Notes under the pieces: model-generated | Seen by the model: only the letters and a program-made list of their open reading frames with translations | Told to the model about the DNA's origin: nothing | The model's database searches: none | Position numbers and translations under genes: made by a program | In this document: positions 35,360 to 44,816 of the stretch, piece by piece | How the letters are laid out: the number at the start of each line of letters is the position of its first letter | How positions within the stretch are numbered: the stretch's first letter is position 1 | Source of the DNA: Alloalcanivorax xenomutans | GTDB lineage: Bacteria > Pseudomonadota > Gammaproteobacteria > Pseudomonadales > Alcanivoracaceae | Assembly (NCBI RefSeq): GCF_900217905.1 | Contig: NZ_OBMO01000015.1 | Coordinates: 1 to 64,000 of the forward strand | Length of the DNA stretch: 64,000 bases | Reading direction: 5' to 3'

Positions 35360-36154
35360 TTACCGTTTTCCGTCATCGCGCAGGTGCAGAGCGAATCCGC
35401 TGTCGCCGGCGCCCTCCAATCCGGGCCGCAATTCGCACTCGGGGATGGTGTAATCGCCGGCATTCTGCTGGCGGTATGCCAGCGGCGCAATGGTTTCCAG
35501 ATTGCCCAGCCGCTCCCGCAATCGCCGCGCCGCGCTCTCAAAGTCCCGCTCACCGAAACGGTCCGCCTGATACACCACGAACGGCGGCAGAACCTGATAA
35601 CCGGGATAGAACAGGATGCCGTGGTGGATCGGGAACAACAGATCCTCCATTGGGCCGTTGATGCCGCGAGCGGAGTAATGCTCCCGCCAACCACCAACGG
35701 TCACCATCAGCATCGCTTTTTTCCCCGCCAGACTGCCCTCGCCATAGCGGTCTCCCCAGCGATGATCGCTATGCTCCCCCACGCCATAGGCGAAACCATA
35801 GGCGAACACGCGATCCACCCAACCCTTCAAAATCGCCGGCATGGAAAACCACCACAGTGGGAACTGCAGAATCAAGGTATCCGCCCACCGCAGTTTCTCA
35901 ATTTCCATCGCCACATCCGCGGTCAAACCGTCGGCAACGAACGCGTCCTTGGAGGCGCCGGGCACTTTCAGCCGCGACCGCGCCGGCAACGCCGGGAAAT
36001 CGGCGCGATCCACCTGGGACTTCCAGCCCTGGGCATACAGATCCGAGACCCGCACCTCATGCCCCAACGCTTGCAACTCACTTACCGCCACATCACGCAG
36101 GGCGCCATTCAACGAGCGGGGTTCCGGATGGGCGAACACCAGTAATACCTTCAT
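35360..36154 (-). CDS. NAD(P)H quinone oxidoreductase, flavodoxin-2 fold (MdaB/NQO1-like)
   Basis: The 264-residue enzyme has the flavodoxin-like N-terminus KVLLVFAHPEPRSLNGAL, the DTLILQFPLWWFSMPAILKGWVDRVFAYGFAYG motif that lines the FAD site, and the conserved Gly-rich MLMVTVGG. It reduces quinones by two electrons, avoiding semiquinones. ATG 36154 follows GGAGAGGATCC closely and begins the conserved domain. It diverges from a LysR gene across 92 bp, which probably regulates it in response to quinone or oxidative stress. Confidence 0.9.
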   Translation of the reverse strand: MKVLLVFAHPEPRSLNGALRDVAVSELQALGHEVRVSDLYAQGWKSQVDRADFPALPARSRLKVPGASKDAFVADGLTADVAMEIEKLRWADTLILQFPLWWFSMPAILKGWVDRVFAYGFAYGVGEHSDHRWGDRYGEGSLAGKKAMLMVTVGGWREHYSARGINGPMEDLLFPIHHGILFYPGYQVLPPFVVYQADRFGERDFESAARRLRERLGNLETIAPLAYRQQNAGDYTIPECELRPGLEGAGDSGFALHLRDDGKR

Positions 36155-36246
36155 GGATCCTCTCCATTGATTGCTTGGAGAAAGAACCATAGCCAGGAAG
36201 GCGTTTATCCGTTATACCATGGCAATACATAACATTTAGCTGAAAA

Positions 36247-37167
36247 ATGGATAAATCAAACATCAGCCTGGAGCGCTTGCGCAGCTTCGTCCGCGTCGTC
36301 GAAAGGGGTGGTCTGTCGGCGGTGGCACGGGAACTGGGCATAGGGCAATCCACCGTGACCCGTCACCTGCGGGAACTGGAGGAAGCACTGGGAGTACCGC
36401 TGCTCAGCCGCACCACTCGCCGTGTCACCGTCACCGAGGAGGGCCGCCGCTACTACACCCGATGCGTGCAGATTCTGCGTCTGCTGGATCAGGCGGCGGC
36501 GGAAGCTCGCAGTGCCCGTGGCGCTGAAGCCGGCACCATCCGCTTGTCCTGCTCCGCCGCGTTTGGCGTGCGGCAAGCCAGCCGGCTGGTATTCGCTTTC
36601 CAGGATCGTTACCCGGACATCGATGTCGATTTCAATCTCACCGATGAACGCATTGACCTGGTCCGCGAAGGCGTGGACCTGGCCCTGCGTCTGGGCCCGC
36701 TCAACGACAGTAATCTCAAGCTACGCCCGCTGGGCCGCTCCCAACGCCTGCTGGTGGCCTCGCCGGAGTATCTGGCCCTCCACGGTACACCCACCTCCAT
36801 CGAGGCCCTGTCCCGGCATCAGGGCGTGCGCATGACCAATGTGGCGGGCAGCGATACCCTGACCCTGCAAGGACCGGATGGCCGCCAACATGCCGTGCCG
36901 TTCGGCGGACGCCTGCGTGTCGATCATGGCCTGGCTGCCCGTGAAGCCTTCGCCGCCGGCCGCGGACTCGGCCCCGTCCATCACTGGCTGGTGGATGACC
37001 TGCTGGCCTCGGGGCGGCTTGTGCGGATTCTGCCGGACTATACGTTGCCGCCGGTACCGATCAATCTGCTGATCGTGCCGGAACGCGCCGGCATCGCCCG
37101 GGTGCGCTTGTTGATCGATTTTCTGGTTGAGAAGATAAAGGACATTCCCGGAATGGAGCAGGCATGA
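36247..37167 (+). CDS. LysR family transcriptional regulator
   Basis: The 306-residue protein has its HTH at about 5-62 (LERLRSFVRVVERGGLSAVARELGIGQSTVTRHLRELEEALGVPLLSRTTR). This belongs to the large LysR group with a SxVSRxIxxLExxLG-like recognition helix. The effector domain follows (SCSAAFGVRQASRLVFAFQDRYPDIDVDFNLTDERIDLVREGVDLALRLGPL). Family members of this group often control adjacent flavin-dependent reductases, and a quinone reductase gene diverges from this one. Effector unknown. Confidence 0.92.
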   Translation: MDKSNISLERLRSFVRVVERGGLSAVARELGIGQSTVTRHLRELEEALGVPLLSRTTRRVTVTEEGRRYYTRCVQILRLLDQAAAEARSARGAEAGTIRLSCSAAFGVRQASRLVFAFQDRYPDIDVDFNLTDERIDLVREGVDLALRLGPLNDSNLKLRPLGRSQRLLVASPEYLALHGTPTSIEALSRHQGVRMTNVAGSDTLTLQGPDGRQHAVPFGGRLRVDHGLAAREAFAAGRGLGPVHHWLVDDLLASGRLVRILPDYTLPPVPINLLIVPERAGIARVRLLIDFLVEKIKDIPGMEQA

Positions 37168-37277
37168 AAAACAGGCCCTTGTTATGACCGCGACTGATGG
37201 CCGCAACCGCTCCATTCCCTGACCGACCGCTCCCGACCATCCGGAGAGAGCACCACCGATTGAATCAAGGAAGCCGC

Positions 37278-38075
37278 ATGCACTCGCTTTTCGTGGAAGA
37301 AACCTGGATCAACGCCTCCCAGGGGCGCCTTTTCGTGAAACGCTGGACACCGAAAAACATCGCCACTCCGACGCCGATAGTTCTGTTCCATGATTCACTG
37401 GGCTGTGTCGCACTATGGCGCGACTTCCCGCAACAGCTTGCCGGTGTCACCGGGCGGGAGGTGATCGCCTATGACCGGCTTGGCTTCGGCCAATCGGATC
37501 CTCACCCCGGCACATTGGAGCCCGACTTCGTACGGCGGGAAGCGCAGGATACTTTCCCCGAGCTTTGCCAGGCGCTGCAATTGCAGAATACGGTGGTCTT
37601 CGGACACAGCGTCGGCGGCGGCATGGCCACCTTCTGCGCCACTGCTTTCGCCGACCGCTGCCAAGCGTTGATCACGGAATCCGCCCAGACCTTCGTCGAG
37701 GATGTCACCCTGGCCGGCATTCGTGACGCCGACCGCGGCTTCGCCGAAAAAGAACAAATGGATCGCCTGCGCAAATACCACGGCGACAAAGCACAATGGG
37801 TGCTCAGCGCCTGGGTCGACACCTGGCTTTCCGAGCCCTTTCAGGACTGGACGCTCAGTGACACCCTGCCTCGGGTGCTGTGTCCGGTGCTCGCCATCCA
37901 TGGTGACCAGGATGAGTACGGTTCCCTGATCCACCCTGAACGCATCACATCACTGTGCGCCGGGCCGGCGACGAAGAAGATCGTGCCGGACTGCGGCCAT
38001 GTGCCGCACAAGGAAAAACCGGAGGAAGTGCTGGAGACGATCAAGTCGTTCTTTCAGCAAAACCTGAACGGGTAG
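37278..38075 (+). CDS. Alpha/beta hydrolase
   Basis: The 265-residue protein has the alpha/beta hydrolase fold with nucleophile Ser111 in GHSVGGG and the oxyanion loop FHDSLGCVALWRDFP. The acid is likely in HGDQDEYG and the base His241 in CGHVPH. The DRLGFGQSD motif after strand 4 is typical of esterase/lyase-like members. No signal peptide is seen. The ATG at 37278 follows AAGGAAG. The substrate cannot be inferred. It follows the LysR gene in the same direction at 110 bp. Confidence 0.87.
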   Translation: MHSLFVEETWINASQGRLFVKRWTPKNIATPTPIVLFHDSLGCVALWRDFPQQLAGVTGREVIAYDRLGFGQSDPHPGTLEPDFVRREAQDTFPELCQALQLQNTVVFGHSVGGGMATFCATAFADRCQALITESAQTFVEDVTLAGIRDADRGFAEKEQMDRLRKYHGDKAQWVLSAWVDTWLSEPFQDWTLSDTLPRVLCPVLAIHGDQDEYGSLIHPERITSLCAGPATKKIVPDCGHVPHKEKPEEVLETIKSFFQQNLNG

Positions 38076-38228
38076 ACCTGAACGGTTTATTCTGAACGGC
38101 AACTTTTATTCCTTCCGGATTATTGTTTTTTTATGTATCCCCAAACGGGAACGTCACATTAGCGACAACAAGGCCTCTTAGGGTTTGCCTTTCGTGCCGC
38201 AACTGCTCTGGCATTAAAGGTGCTTGCC

Positions 38229-39737
38229 GTGGATTCCCGTTTTACTCGCCGCGCTATCGTCCGGGCCATTCTGTTGGGAATGGCATCGTCGACCCTCACC
38301 GCCTGCGGCGGCGGGGGTTCCGGCTCCAGCCCACCGTCCGCCCCATCTACCCCCTCCCCAAACCAAACGGACGATCCGGAGACACCGGAGGAGCCCGAAT
38401 GCCCTCCCGAGGAAACCGCCGGCGCGCAGCCCCCGCGAGGGCTTCACGCCAGTTGGACCGATCATCCTCACACCACCCGCACCCTGACCTGGTTCACCGA
38501 CGGCACCACGGATCCCGGAACCCGGGTTCAGTACGGTCCCGTCACCGGGGATGCGGATTCATGTTCACTCACCAACGAGGCCTTTCCTTTTGAGGTCACG
38601 GGCACGGCTCATGAGACTTACGGTGTGGAGGCCCTCACGCACGTAGCCACACTGACCGGTCTGCAAGCGGGACAGGCGGTACGCTATCGGGTCGGCTCGG
38701 ACAACGGCGGCTGGAGTTCAACGCGGGTACTCGCGCCCACTCGTATCAATGGCTTTCGTTTTTGCCACTTCGGCGATCACGGACTGCGGGACACCAGCCA
38801 GCGTGTGCTGAGCAACGTGGAAGACCTGGCGCCGGATTTTTTCATCGTCGCCGGCGATCTCTCCTACGCCAATGGCGACCAGCCGGTATGGGACCGCTAT
38901 TTCGACATGCTCGAGCCCCTCGCCGCCCGGGTGCCGGTAATGACCTGCCCCGGCAACCACGAAAACAAGGATGGTGGGGGCCAGGGCTATCGCACCCGCG
39001 TCAGCCAGCCGGGTAAAGGCATTTATTACGGTTTCGACTACAACCGCGTGCATTTCTTTTTCAGCACTGGTGGCTCACTGCTGACCGATTTGTCCTCCAC
39101 CACCGAACTTCTGGTGGAACTGGCGGCAATGGAAAAAGACCTGGCCGAAGCCTGGCGGCGGCGGCGTGACGGCGAAATCGACTTCATCGTTTTTGTCCAG
39201 CACTACACCCTGTGGACCAACTGCGAAGGCCGCGACCCCGCCAACTTTGCCCTGGTGGCGGTGGAAGAACAAATTCTGCTGCGCTACGACGTGGACCTGG
39301 TCCTGGTGGGCCACGACCATGTTTTTGAGCGCTCGCATCCGATGGCCTACGGTAAGCCATCCGACAACGGTTATGTCCAGGTCACCCAGGGAGGCGGCGG
39401 GCAAAGTCTCTATGAGCTGATCGAGGATCCCGCCAACTGGGCCGCTGTTTCCAGGGTATGCCACGGCTTCACCGTCGTGGATGTGGAAGACCGGCGGATC
39501 CACGCACGCAGCTACGCGGTCAGCGATGAAGACGGCAACCTGTACCCCGAGGGCGAGGAAATACTGCTCGATGAATTCACCCTCGCCCCCCGAGTCGCGG
39601 CACCGACAGGTATCACTCCGTTATCGACCCGGGAGCAACGGCCGGCGCGCTCACTGGCCGAACTGGATGTGGATCTGAATGCCATGCTCAAGCACACCCT
39701 GCAACGCAACCTGACCCACGACATGAACGAAATGCAC
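38229..39737 (+). CDS. Lipoprotein metallophosphoesterase, purple-acid-phosphatase-like
   Basis: The protein of about 503 residues begins at GTG 38229 (AAAGG upstream), with a hydrophobic signal ending in lipobox LTAC before a Gly/Ser/Pro linker. An arginine-rich n-region also resembles a Tat signal. After a fibronectin-III-like domain (about 75-170, HTTRTLTWFTDG) come the calcineurin-type metal motifs FGDHGLRD, GDLSYANGD, GNHE, VQHYTLW and GHDHVFERSHP. These are the canonical dinuclear-site residues. The protein is predicted to be lipid-anchored in the periplasm or surface and to release phosphate from an unknown ester. It may also be read from GTG 38220. Confidence 0.88.
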
Positions 39738-39761
39738 TAGCCCTGCCACATTGTCCGTGAT

Positions 39762-40556
39762 TCAGAATCTGTAGACGAACCCGAGCAGCCCGATGGCATG
39801 CGTGTCGTCCTCGACCAGAGGACTATCCGCTGCGTCACCAAGCAGACGCGTTACCCCGACGGCTCCCCAGGCGCTGACTTTCTCCGTCATCCGATAGCTG
39901 GCGCTGATGCGGAGCGAGGCATCCTTGAAACCATCCTCCGGCTGATACGGAGCCAATCCCGATGCCGCCGACTCGGTGGCATCAATACCGAAATAGCTGA
40001 TCATGTATTTCTCATTGGCCCAGGTCGCGCCCAGGCTCGGGGTCACCATCAACCGTTCCGTGGCGTGAATGGGATAAGCCAGAGCGGCATTGACCAGCAA
40101 CCCTCGCTCCACTTCGGTAATGGCCCGAGTGGTGGCCAGGGTAGCCACCGCACCCCAAAGTCTCGTCGAGACAAACAGCCGTGCCCCCAGAGCACTGTCT
40201 ACCTCGTCGATCCCCCTGGGCACGTCGTCATCCTGGTAACCTCTCATCCAGTTAGCGCTGACGCCCGCCGTGAATCCGTCGGTATCGATGGCGGTGATGC
40301 CAATACCCTCGCCGCTTCTGGCGAAGAAGCGACCATAGCGTGCGTCAATAAGCGGAACGGGCTCGGCCTCATATTCATCGGAGCCCTGGTATCGGGGCAG
40401 TCCCGCGACCCCCAGGCCCAGGGCCAAATGACGGGAGCGGGCTTGTTCCGAATCCGCCGTCGCCGACGCCGAGATACCCAGCATCACCATACCCAGCGAG
40501 CATCTAAAACCCGCCTCACCCAGGCGTCTCAGCCCATCACTGTTTGTCATTTTCAT
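39762..40556 (-). CDS. MipA/OmpV family outer-membrane protein
   Basis: The 264-residue protein has a signal sequence (cleavage near residue 35, ASATA) and the MipA/OmpV pattern: GLGVAGLPRYQGSDEYEAEPVPLIDARYGRFFARSGEGIG at the N-terminus, alternating amphipathic strands, and a terminal aromatic F (LGFVYRF). It is predicted to be a 12-stranded outer-membrane beta-barrel. Family members are associated with murein metabolism and with antibiotic or peptide uptake, but a specific role is unclear. It diverges from a TetR-type gene through a region containing two palindromes. Confidence 0.88.
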   Translation of the reverse strand: MKMTNSDGLRRLGEAGFRCSLGMVMLGISASATADSEQARSRHLALGLGVAGLPRYQGSDEYEAEPVPLIDARYGRFFARSGEGIGITAIDTDGFTAGVSANWMRGYQDDDVPRGIDEVDSALGARLFVSTRLWGAVATLATTRAITEVERGLLVNAALAYPIHATERLMVTPSLGATWANEKYMISYFGIDATESAASGLAPYQPEDGFKDASLRISASYRMTEKVSAWGAVGVTRLLGDAADSPLVEDDTHAIGLLGFVYRF

Positions 40557-40570
40557 TCCCCGTCAATTAA

Positions 40571-40586
40571 GATGCGTTGTCGCATC
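40571..40586. promoter_or_regulatory. Candidate TetR operator 1 (GATGCG-N4-CGCATC)
   Basis: A perfect 6-4-6 inverted repeat, GATGCG TTGT CGCATC, lies 15 bp before the MipA gene in the MipA/TetR divergent gap. It shares the AAGATGC half-site with operator 2 at 40612-40631. Such palindromes between a TetR gene and a divergent target are the usual binding site; binding itself is inferred. Confidence 0.65.
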
Positions 40587-40611
40587 CTATTGACGAACCT
40601 TCTGGCACGTC

Positions 40612-40631
40612 AAGATACATCAATGCATCTT
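40612..40631. promoter_or_regulatory. Candidate TetR operator 2
   Basis: AAGATACATCAATGCATCTT forms a near-perfect palindrome (arms of nine pairs broken at one position) 17 bp before the TetR start. With operator 1 it brackets the divergent promoters, so the regulator could repress both mipA and itself. Confidence 0.62.
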
Positions 40632-40648
40632 AATAAAGGATTCATACA

Positions 40649-41233
40649 ATGAAAGGACGCCGGCGCGGCGCGGATCTCGAGGCCGCTCTGCTGGAAGCAG
40701 CCTGGACGGAACTGACCGAACGTGGATATAGCGGTTTAACCATGGAGGGCGTGGCCAATCGGGCCGGCACCAGCCGGCCGGTACTGGCCCGACGATGGAA
40801 CCACAAAGCGGAACTGGCCATCGCGGCGATCCGGCAGCAGATGGCGAAGCACCCCATGGCCGTGGCGGATCGGGGTGATCTGCGCACGGAATTGCTGGAA
40901 TACCTGGAGCTGGCATCCACCCGTGCCAAGGGGATCGCCGCCGTCTTCACCTTGTTCTCCAGCGAGTATTTTCAAGACACCTCCTCCACGCCGCAGGACC
41001 TGCGCACTGCCCTGTTGGCAGGCGGCAAGGAAACGCTCAGGGCACTACTGGACAGAGCGGTGGAGCGTGGTGAGATCCTGGAGCAAAACCTTGCCCCTCC
41101 GGTGGATACTCTGCTGGGCGTGCTGTTTCGTCACCACGTCCTGATGACCTTCTCACCACCGCCGGAGGCATTACGAACGGCGTGGGTGGACAGGATTTTT
41201 TTGCCGTTGGTGAAACCACAAGAAGAGTCGTAA
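40649..41233 (+). CDS. TetR family transcriptional regulator
   Basis: The 194-residue regulator has its HTH at about 10-55 (LEAALLEAAWTELTERGYSGLTMEGVANRAGTSRPVLARRWNHKAEL) followed by a ligand domain of the TetR_C type (about 80-190). The Arg-rich start (KGRRRGADLEAALL) is typical of TetR proteins that control membrane or efflux genes. The divergent MipA gene and the operator pair make MipA the obvious target. Ligand unknown. Confidence 0.9.
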   Translation: MKGRRRGADLEAALLEAAWTELTERGYSGLTMEGVANRAGTSRPVLARRWNHKAELAIAAIRQQMAKHPMAVADRGDLRTELLEYLELASTRAKGIAAVFTLFSSEYFQDTSSTPQDLRTALLAGGKETLRALLDRAVERGEILEQNLAPPVDTLLGVLFRHHVLMTFSPPPEALRTAWVDRIFLPLVKPQEES

Positions 41234-41308
41234 CAGCGACGAATGATAAACCTGCCGAAAATCCGGCGGATATCACTCGAAACTCAAGGGGATAAATCAA
41301 AGGGATAG

Positions 41309-41393
<85 letters not shown>

Positions 41394-41403
41394 GGGCGGG
41401 CAC

Positions 41404-41409
41404 ATTGTA
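41404..41409 (-). promoter_or_regulatory. Likely -10 element of the tRNA-Leu gene
   Basis: TACAAT on the minus strand lies about 10 nt before the mature 5' end and is followed by a G/C-rich discriminator, a pattern seen at stable-RNA promoters under stringent control. The expected -35 region (CTGGCT with 17-bp spacing) is poor, so the assignment is tentative. Confidence 0.4.
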
Positions 41410-41456
41410 GCAGCCAGCCGGGCAAAAGCCAGCCGGCTGTATGGGCCGATAAGGGA

Positions 41457-42326
41457 TCAGCGCTCCAATTGATCCAGGCGGTTGTTGACCTGGATGCGGT
41501 AGGCATCGAAGGCCTGGATGGCGGCTTCGATTTCCTTGAGGCGCTCGTCGCTTTGGCCGCTGGTGCGGGTCTGCAAGCGGCTGATGGCGGTTTGCTGGTT
41601 CTTGCTCTGCTGTTCCAGTTGTTTCAGCGAGTCCACCAGCACATCCACCTGGGTTTGCAACTGACCGACCTGGGTACGCAGTTGGGCATTGCTGTCGTTG
41701 ACCGATTTCACCGCGCTGTCCAGTTGCTTGCGCACCGCCTCCGCCTGGCCGCCGGCCTTGCGGATGGCCTCATCGTAACCGGCCACGGTTTTTTTCAGTT
41801 CCGCCAGGCTGGCCTGGGTGGATTGGACGCTTTGGGCCTGTTTCTTGATCGCCGCGTCGTTGGCGGCGATGGCATCCTTATTGCCCTTATTACTCAGATC
41901 CCACAGTTTGCGGATTTCGGAACCGTGCTCCTTCACCGTCTTGTTCAGATCGCCGACGTTGGCCTGCAGTTTGCTGTAGGACTCGGTGGCGGATTCACCG
42001 GTCTCGGACAGCTTGGACTGCAGATTGCCGAGTTGCTCGGACGACTCGCTGATCCGCGTTTCCATCCGCGCTTGCAGCCGGGAGATTTCGCTGTAGAAGT
42101 AGCCCGCGACCACCGCCAGAAGCACAGCCAGCACCAAGGTGGCGGCGATCCAGCCGCCACTGCCGCCGCCCTTGGCGCGCGCTGGTGGCTCGCGTCGGCC
42201 ACCGCCCCCTCCCCCGCCACGGCGGGCCGGCTCCCTGGCCGGCGGCCGGTTGTGACTGGAATGGGGTGGATCATCCAGGGAAAGATCGTCGATATCACCC
42301 AGCTTGACGTCACGCTCTTGGGTCAT
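41457..42326 (-). CDS. Single-pass membrane protein with long coiled coil
   Basis: The 289-residue protein has a cytoplasmic, Pro/Gly/Arg-rich N-terminus (residues 1-57, with a run of seven glycines) and one membrane helix at about 59-78. A long heptad-like coiled coil follows (about 79-285, RLQARMETRISESSEQLGNLQSKLSETGES and so on). This suggests a trimeric or dimeric rod in the periplasm. No enzymatic motif is visible. Its place between sodB and the tRNA gives no functional clue. Confidence 0.85.
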   Translation of the reverse strand: MTQERDVKLGDIDDLSLDDPPHSSHNRPPAREPARRGGGGGGGRREPPARAKGGGSGGWIAATLVLAVLLAVVAGYFYSEISRLQARMETRISESSEQLGNLQSKLSETGESATESYSKLQANVGDLNKTVKEHGSEIRKLWDLSNKGNKDAIAANDAAIKKQAQSVQSTQASLAELKKTVAGYDEAIRKAGGQAEAVRKQLDSAVKSVNDSNAQLRTQVGQLQTQVDVLVDSLKQLEQQSKNQQTAISRLQTRTSGQSDERLKEIEAAIQAFDAYRIQVNNRLDQLER

Positions 42327-42497
42327 AGGGCATCCTGAAGTGGTACCAGTAAAGTGAACGGGAATCTGTCAGACAGGCGGAAACGGCCGCCGTTCAAGGC
42401 GCCCATATTACCGTGTCGGGGGAGGCTTGTCCGGCATCGCGTCACGGCCGGCGGGGAGAGGGGATACCGCCGCCGCCACGACGGGCCGGAGGCTCGT

Positions 42498-42541
42498 CTG
42501 GCGGCGCGGTGGCCTGGAGCGGCGCGTTATGGCGCCGCCAG
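42498..42541. terminator. Inverted repeat downstream of sodB
   Basis: CTGGCGGCGC at 42498-42507 is exactly complementary to GCGCCGCCAG at 42532-42541, with a 24-nt spacer. It lies 11-54 bp after the sodB stop. There is no U-run, so it could be a transcript 3'-end structure rather than an intrinsic terminator. The rest of the 225-bp gap (42327-42551) contains no recognisable gene. Confidence 0.35.
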
Positions 42542-42551
42542 CAGGGCTGGA

Positions 42552-43139
42552 TCAACCGGCGAAGTTTTTCGCGGCGAAGTCCCAGTTGATCAGGTTCCAG
42601 ATGGTTTCCAGATACTTGGGACGGGCATTGCGGTAATCGATGTAGTAAGCGTGCTCCCACACGTCCACGGTCAGCAGCGGGGTCTGGCCCTTGCCGTGAG
42701 CGATCGGGGTGTCGGCGTCATCGGTGTTGACGATTTCCAGGCTGCCGTCGCTGTTTTTCACCAGCCAGGTCCAGCCGGAGCCGAAGTTACCAGCCGCCTT
42801 GGCGTTGAACTCTTCCTTGAACTTGTCGAAGGAACCAAAGGCTTTGTTGATCGCATCGGCCAGATCACCGGTGGGCGCGCCACCGCCGTTGGGGCTCAGG
42901 CTGTTCCAATAGAAGGTATGGTTCCATACCTGCGCCGCCTGGTTGAACAACCCCCCTTTGGCGGACTGGATGATCTCCTCCAGGGACTTGTTCTCGTCGT
43001 CCGTGCCTTTGGTCAACTCGTTGAGCTTGGTGACGTAGGCGTTGTGGTGCTTGCCGTGATGATATTCGAGGGTTTCCTGGGAGATGTGCGGTTCCAGGGC
43101 GTTCTTCTCGTACGGAAGCGGCGGAAGTTCAAAAGCCAT
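42552..43139 (-). CDS. sodB: Superoxide dismutase, iron type
   Basis: The 195-residue enzyme converts superoxide to O2 and H2O2 in the cytoplasm. Metal ligands are in LEYHHGKHH (the first His region), VWNHTFYW, and DVWEHAYY (Asp and His). The iron-type markers NQAAQVWNHTFYW and FGSGWTWLV support Fe over Mn. ATG 43139 (MAFELPPLPYEKNALEPHIS) lies 8 nt after AGGGG and gives the normal N-terminus; another ATG is two codons earlier. The gene diverges from the thiolase across 292 bp with no obvious gene. Confidence 0.97.
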   Translation of the reverse strand: MAFELPPLPYEKNALEPHISQETLEYHHGKHHNAYVTKLNELTKGTDDENKSLEEIIQSAKGGLFNQAAQVWNHTFYWNSLSPNGGGAPTGDLADAINKAFGSFDKFKEEFNAKAAGNFGSGWTWLVKNSDGSLEIVNTDDADTPIAHGKGQTPLLTVDVWEHAYYIDYRNARPKYLETIWNLINWDFAAKNFAG

Positions 43140-43431
43140 AGTCATTTCCCCTGACTGTTATCTGACGTGTTGCCATTGAAGCGGATGATCGCAGCCACCC
43201 GCAGGCGGAAGTTGCGCTCCCACCCGTGGCCCGGAGCATCATAGCAAGCGGCTTTTCGGGGAACCACATAGACCGGCACTATCGTGTCGATTGGGTGCGG
43301 CTGTGTCATCCGCGTCGGTGTCTCTGACACTTGGGGACGATCCGGCCCATCTCAAGTACAATGATGGCGGTTTTTACATCTTGGCTGACCGCCATGGAGC
43401 GGTGGACGGCCACCATGATCGAGGAAAAATC

Positions 43432-44613
43432 ATGTCCCAAGACTCCGTTGTCATCGTTAACGGCGCCCGTACTCCCATGGGCGGCTTCCAAGGCAGCCTG
43501 GCGCCGGTGACCGCGCCCACTCTGGGCGCCGCCGCCATCCGTGAAGCGGTGGCCCGCGCCGGCCTCAAGGCCACCGATATCGAGGACGTGGTGATGGGTT
43601 GCGTGCTGCCGGCCGGTCTCAAGCAGGGCCCGGCGCGCCAGGCCATGCGCCAGGCCGGTCTGCCGGACAGCACCGGCGCCACCACCGTCAACAAGCTGTG
43701 CGGTTCCGGCATGCGCGCCACCATGTTCGGTCACGACATGATCAAGGCGGGCAGCCATGACATCGTCGTCACCGGCGGCATGGAGTCCATGACCAACGCC
43801 CCCTATGTGCTGGACAAGGCCCGTTCCGGCCTGCGCATGGGCCATGGCCAGATCCATGACCACATGTTCCTGGACGGTCTGGAAGACGCCGAGACCGGCC
43901 GTCTGATGGGTTCTTTCGCTCAGGAAGTGGCGGACCAGCGCGGCATTACCCGCGAGCAAATGGACGCTTTCGCCATCGAATCACTGAAGCGCGCCCAGAC
44001 CGCCATCGAGCAGGGCTGGTTCAAGGATGAGATCGTGCCGGTCACCGTGACCACCCGTAAGGGCGAAACCGTGGTGGATACCGACGAGCAGCCGGGCAAC
44101 GCCAATATCGACAAGATCCCGAATCTGAAACCGGCGTTCAAGAAAGACGGCACCGTCACCGCCGCCAACGCCAGTTCCATTTCCGACGGCGCTTCCGCGC
44201 TGGTGCTGGCACGGGAATCCGTCGCCGCCGAGCGCGGCCTGCGACCGCTGGCGCGCATTCTCGGCCATGCCACCAACAGCCGTCACCCCAGCGAGTTCAC
44301 CGTGGCCCCCATCGGCGCCACCGAGAAACTGCTGAAGAAGGTGGGCTGGAGCGTGGCGGACGTGGATCTGTTCGAGATCAACGAAGCCTTCGCCATGGTG
44401 GCGATGCTGCCGATGATCGATCTGGGCATCCCCCACGACAAACTGAACATCCACGGCGGCGCCTGTGCCCTGGGCCACCCGATCGGTTCCACCGGCTCGC
44501 GCATCATCCTGACGCTGATTCATGCACTCAAACGCACCGGCGGCAAACGCGGCGTGGCCAGCCTGTGTATCGGCGGCGGCGAAGCCACCGCGGTGGCCAT
44601 CGAGCTGCTGTAA
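43432..44613 (+). CDS. Acetyl-CoA C-acyltransferase (thiolase)
   Basis: The 393-residue thiolase has the acyl-accepting Cys90 in NKLCGSGM, the second cysteine Cys379 in CIGGGEA, and the conserved NEAFA and GGACALGHPIGSTGSR motifs. The thiolase may either cleave 3-ketoacyl-CoA during beta-oxidation or condense acetyl-CoA. The sequence (MSQDSVVIVNGARTPMGGFQGSL) resembles the biosynthetic/acetoacetyl type, but the family alone does not settle it. The ATG follows GAGGA at 7 nt. No fadB-like partner is adjacent. Confidence 0.92.
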   Translation: MSQDSVVIVNGARTPMGGFQGSLAPVTAPTLGAAAIREAVARAGLKATDIEDVVMGCVLPAGLKQGPARQAMRQAGLPDSTGATTVNKLCGSGMRATMFGHDMIKAGSHDIVVTGGMESMTNAPYVLDKARSGLRMGHGQIHDHMFLDGLEDAETGRLMGSFAQEVADQRGITREQMDAFAIESLKRAQTAIEQGWFKDEIVPVTVTTRKGETVVDTDEQPGNANIDKIPNLKPAFKKDGTVTAANASSISDGASALVLARESVAAERGLRPLARILGHATNSRHPSEFTVAPIGATEKLLKKVGWSVADVDLFEINEAFAMVAMLPMIDLGIPHDKLNIHGGACALGHPIGSTGSRIILTLIHALKRTGGKRGVASLCIGGGEATAVAIELL

Positions 44614-44657
44614 AAAACGCCGCGTCGTCAGGCAGCGCCCCACAGACCGGGCCACGG

Positions 44658-44673
44658 AGCCGCTGTAGCGGCT
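44658..44673. terminator. Short hairpin between thiolase and fabY
   Basis: AGCCGCT (44658-44664) pairs exactly with AGCGGCT (44667-44673) with a 2-nt spacer. It is followed by the CTTCGTAGC tail common to the REP-like units of this window, so it may be a degenerate REP copy that also ends the thiolase transcript. No U-run follows. Confidence 0.35.
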
Positions 44674-44816
44674 TCGTAGCGCCCTTGATGAGAAGGTGAT
44701 CAGCGTGCAGATGCGCCAGCGGTAATATCCCGTTGCAACTCCGGCGGCGGCATTGATACGCAAACGCTATCCTGGGGCCTAGAATTGACCGATTAGTCAT
44801 CATTCTAGGGAGTACC

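Noticed and set aside
43140-43431. Gene in the 292-bp sodB/thiolase gap
   Set aside because: Only short frames without start signals occur. The gap is best read as the two divergent promoters, though no clear -35/-10 pair could be assigned.
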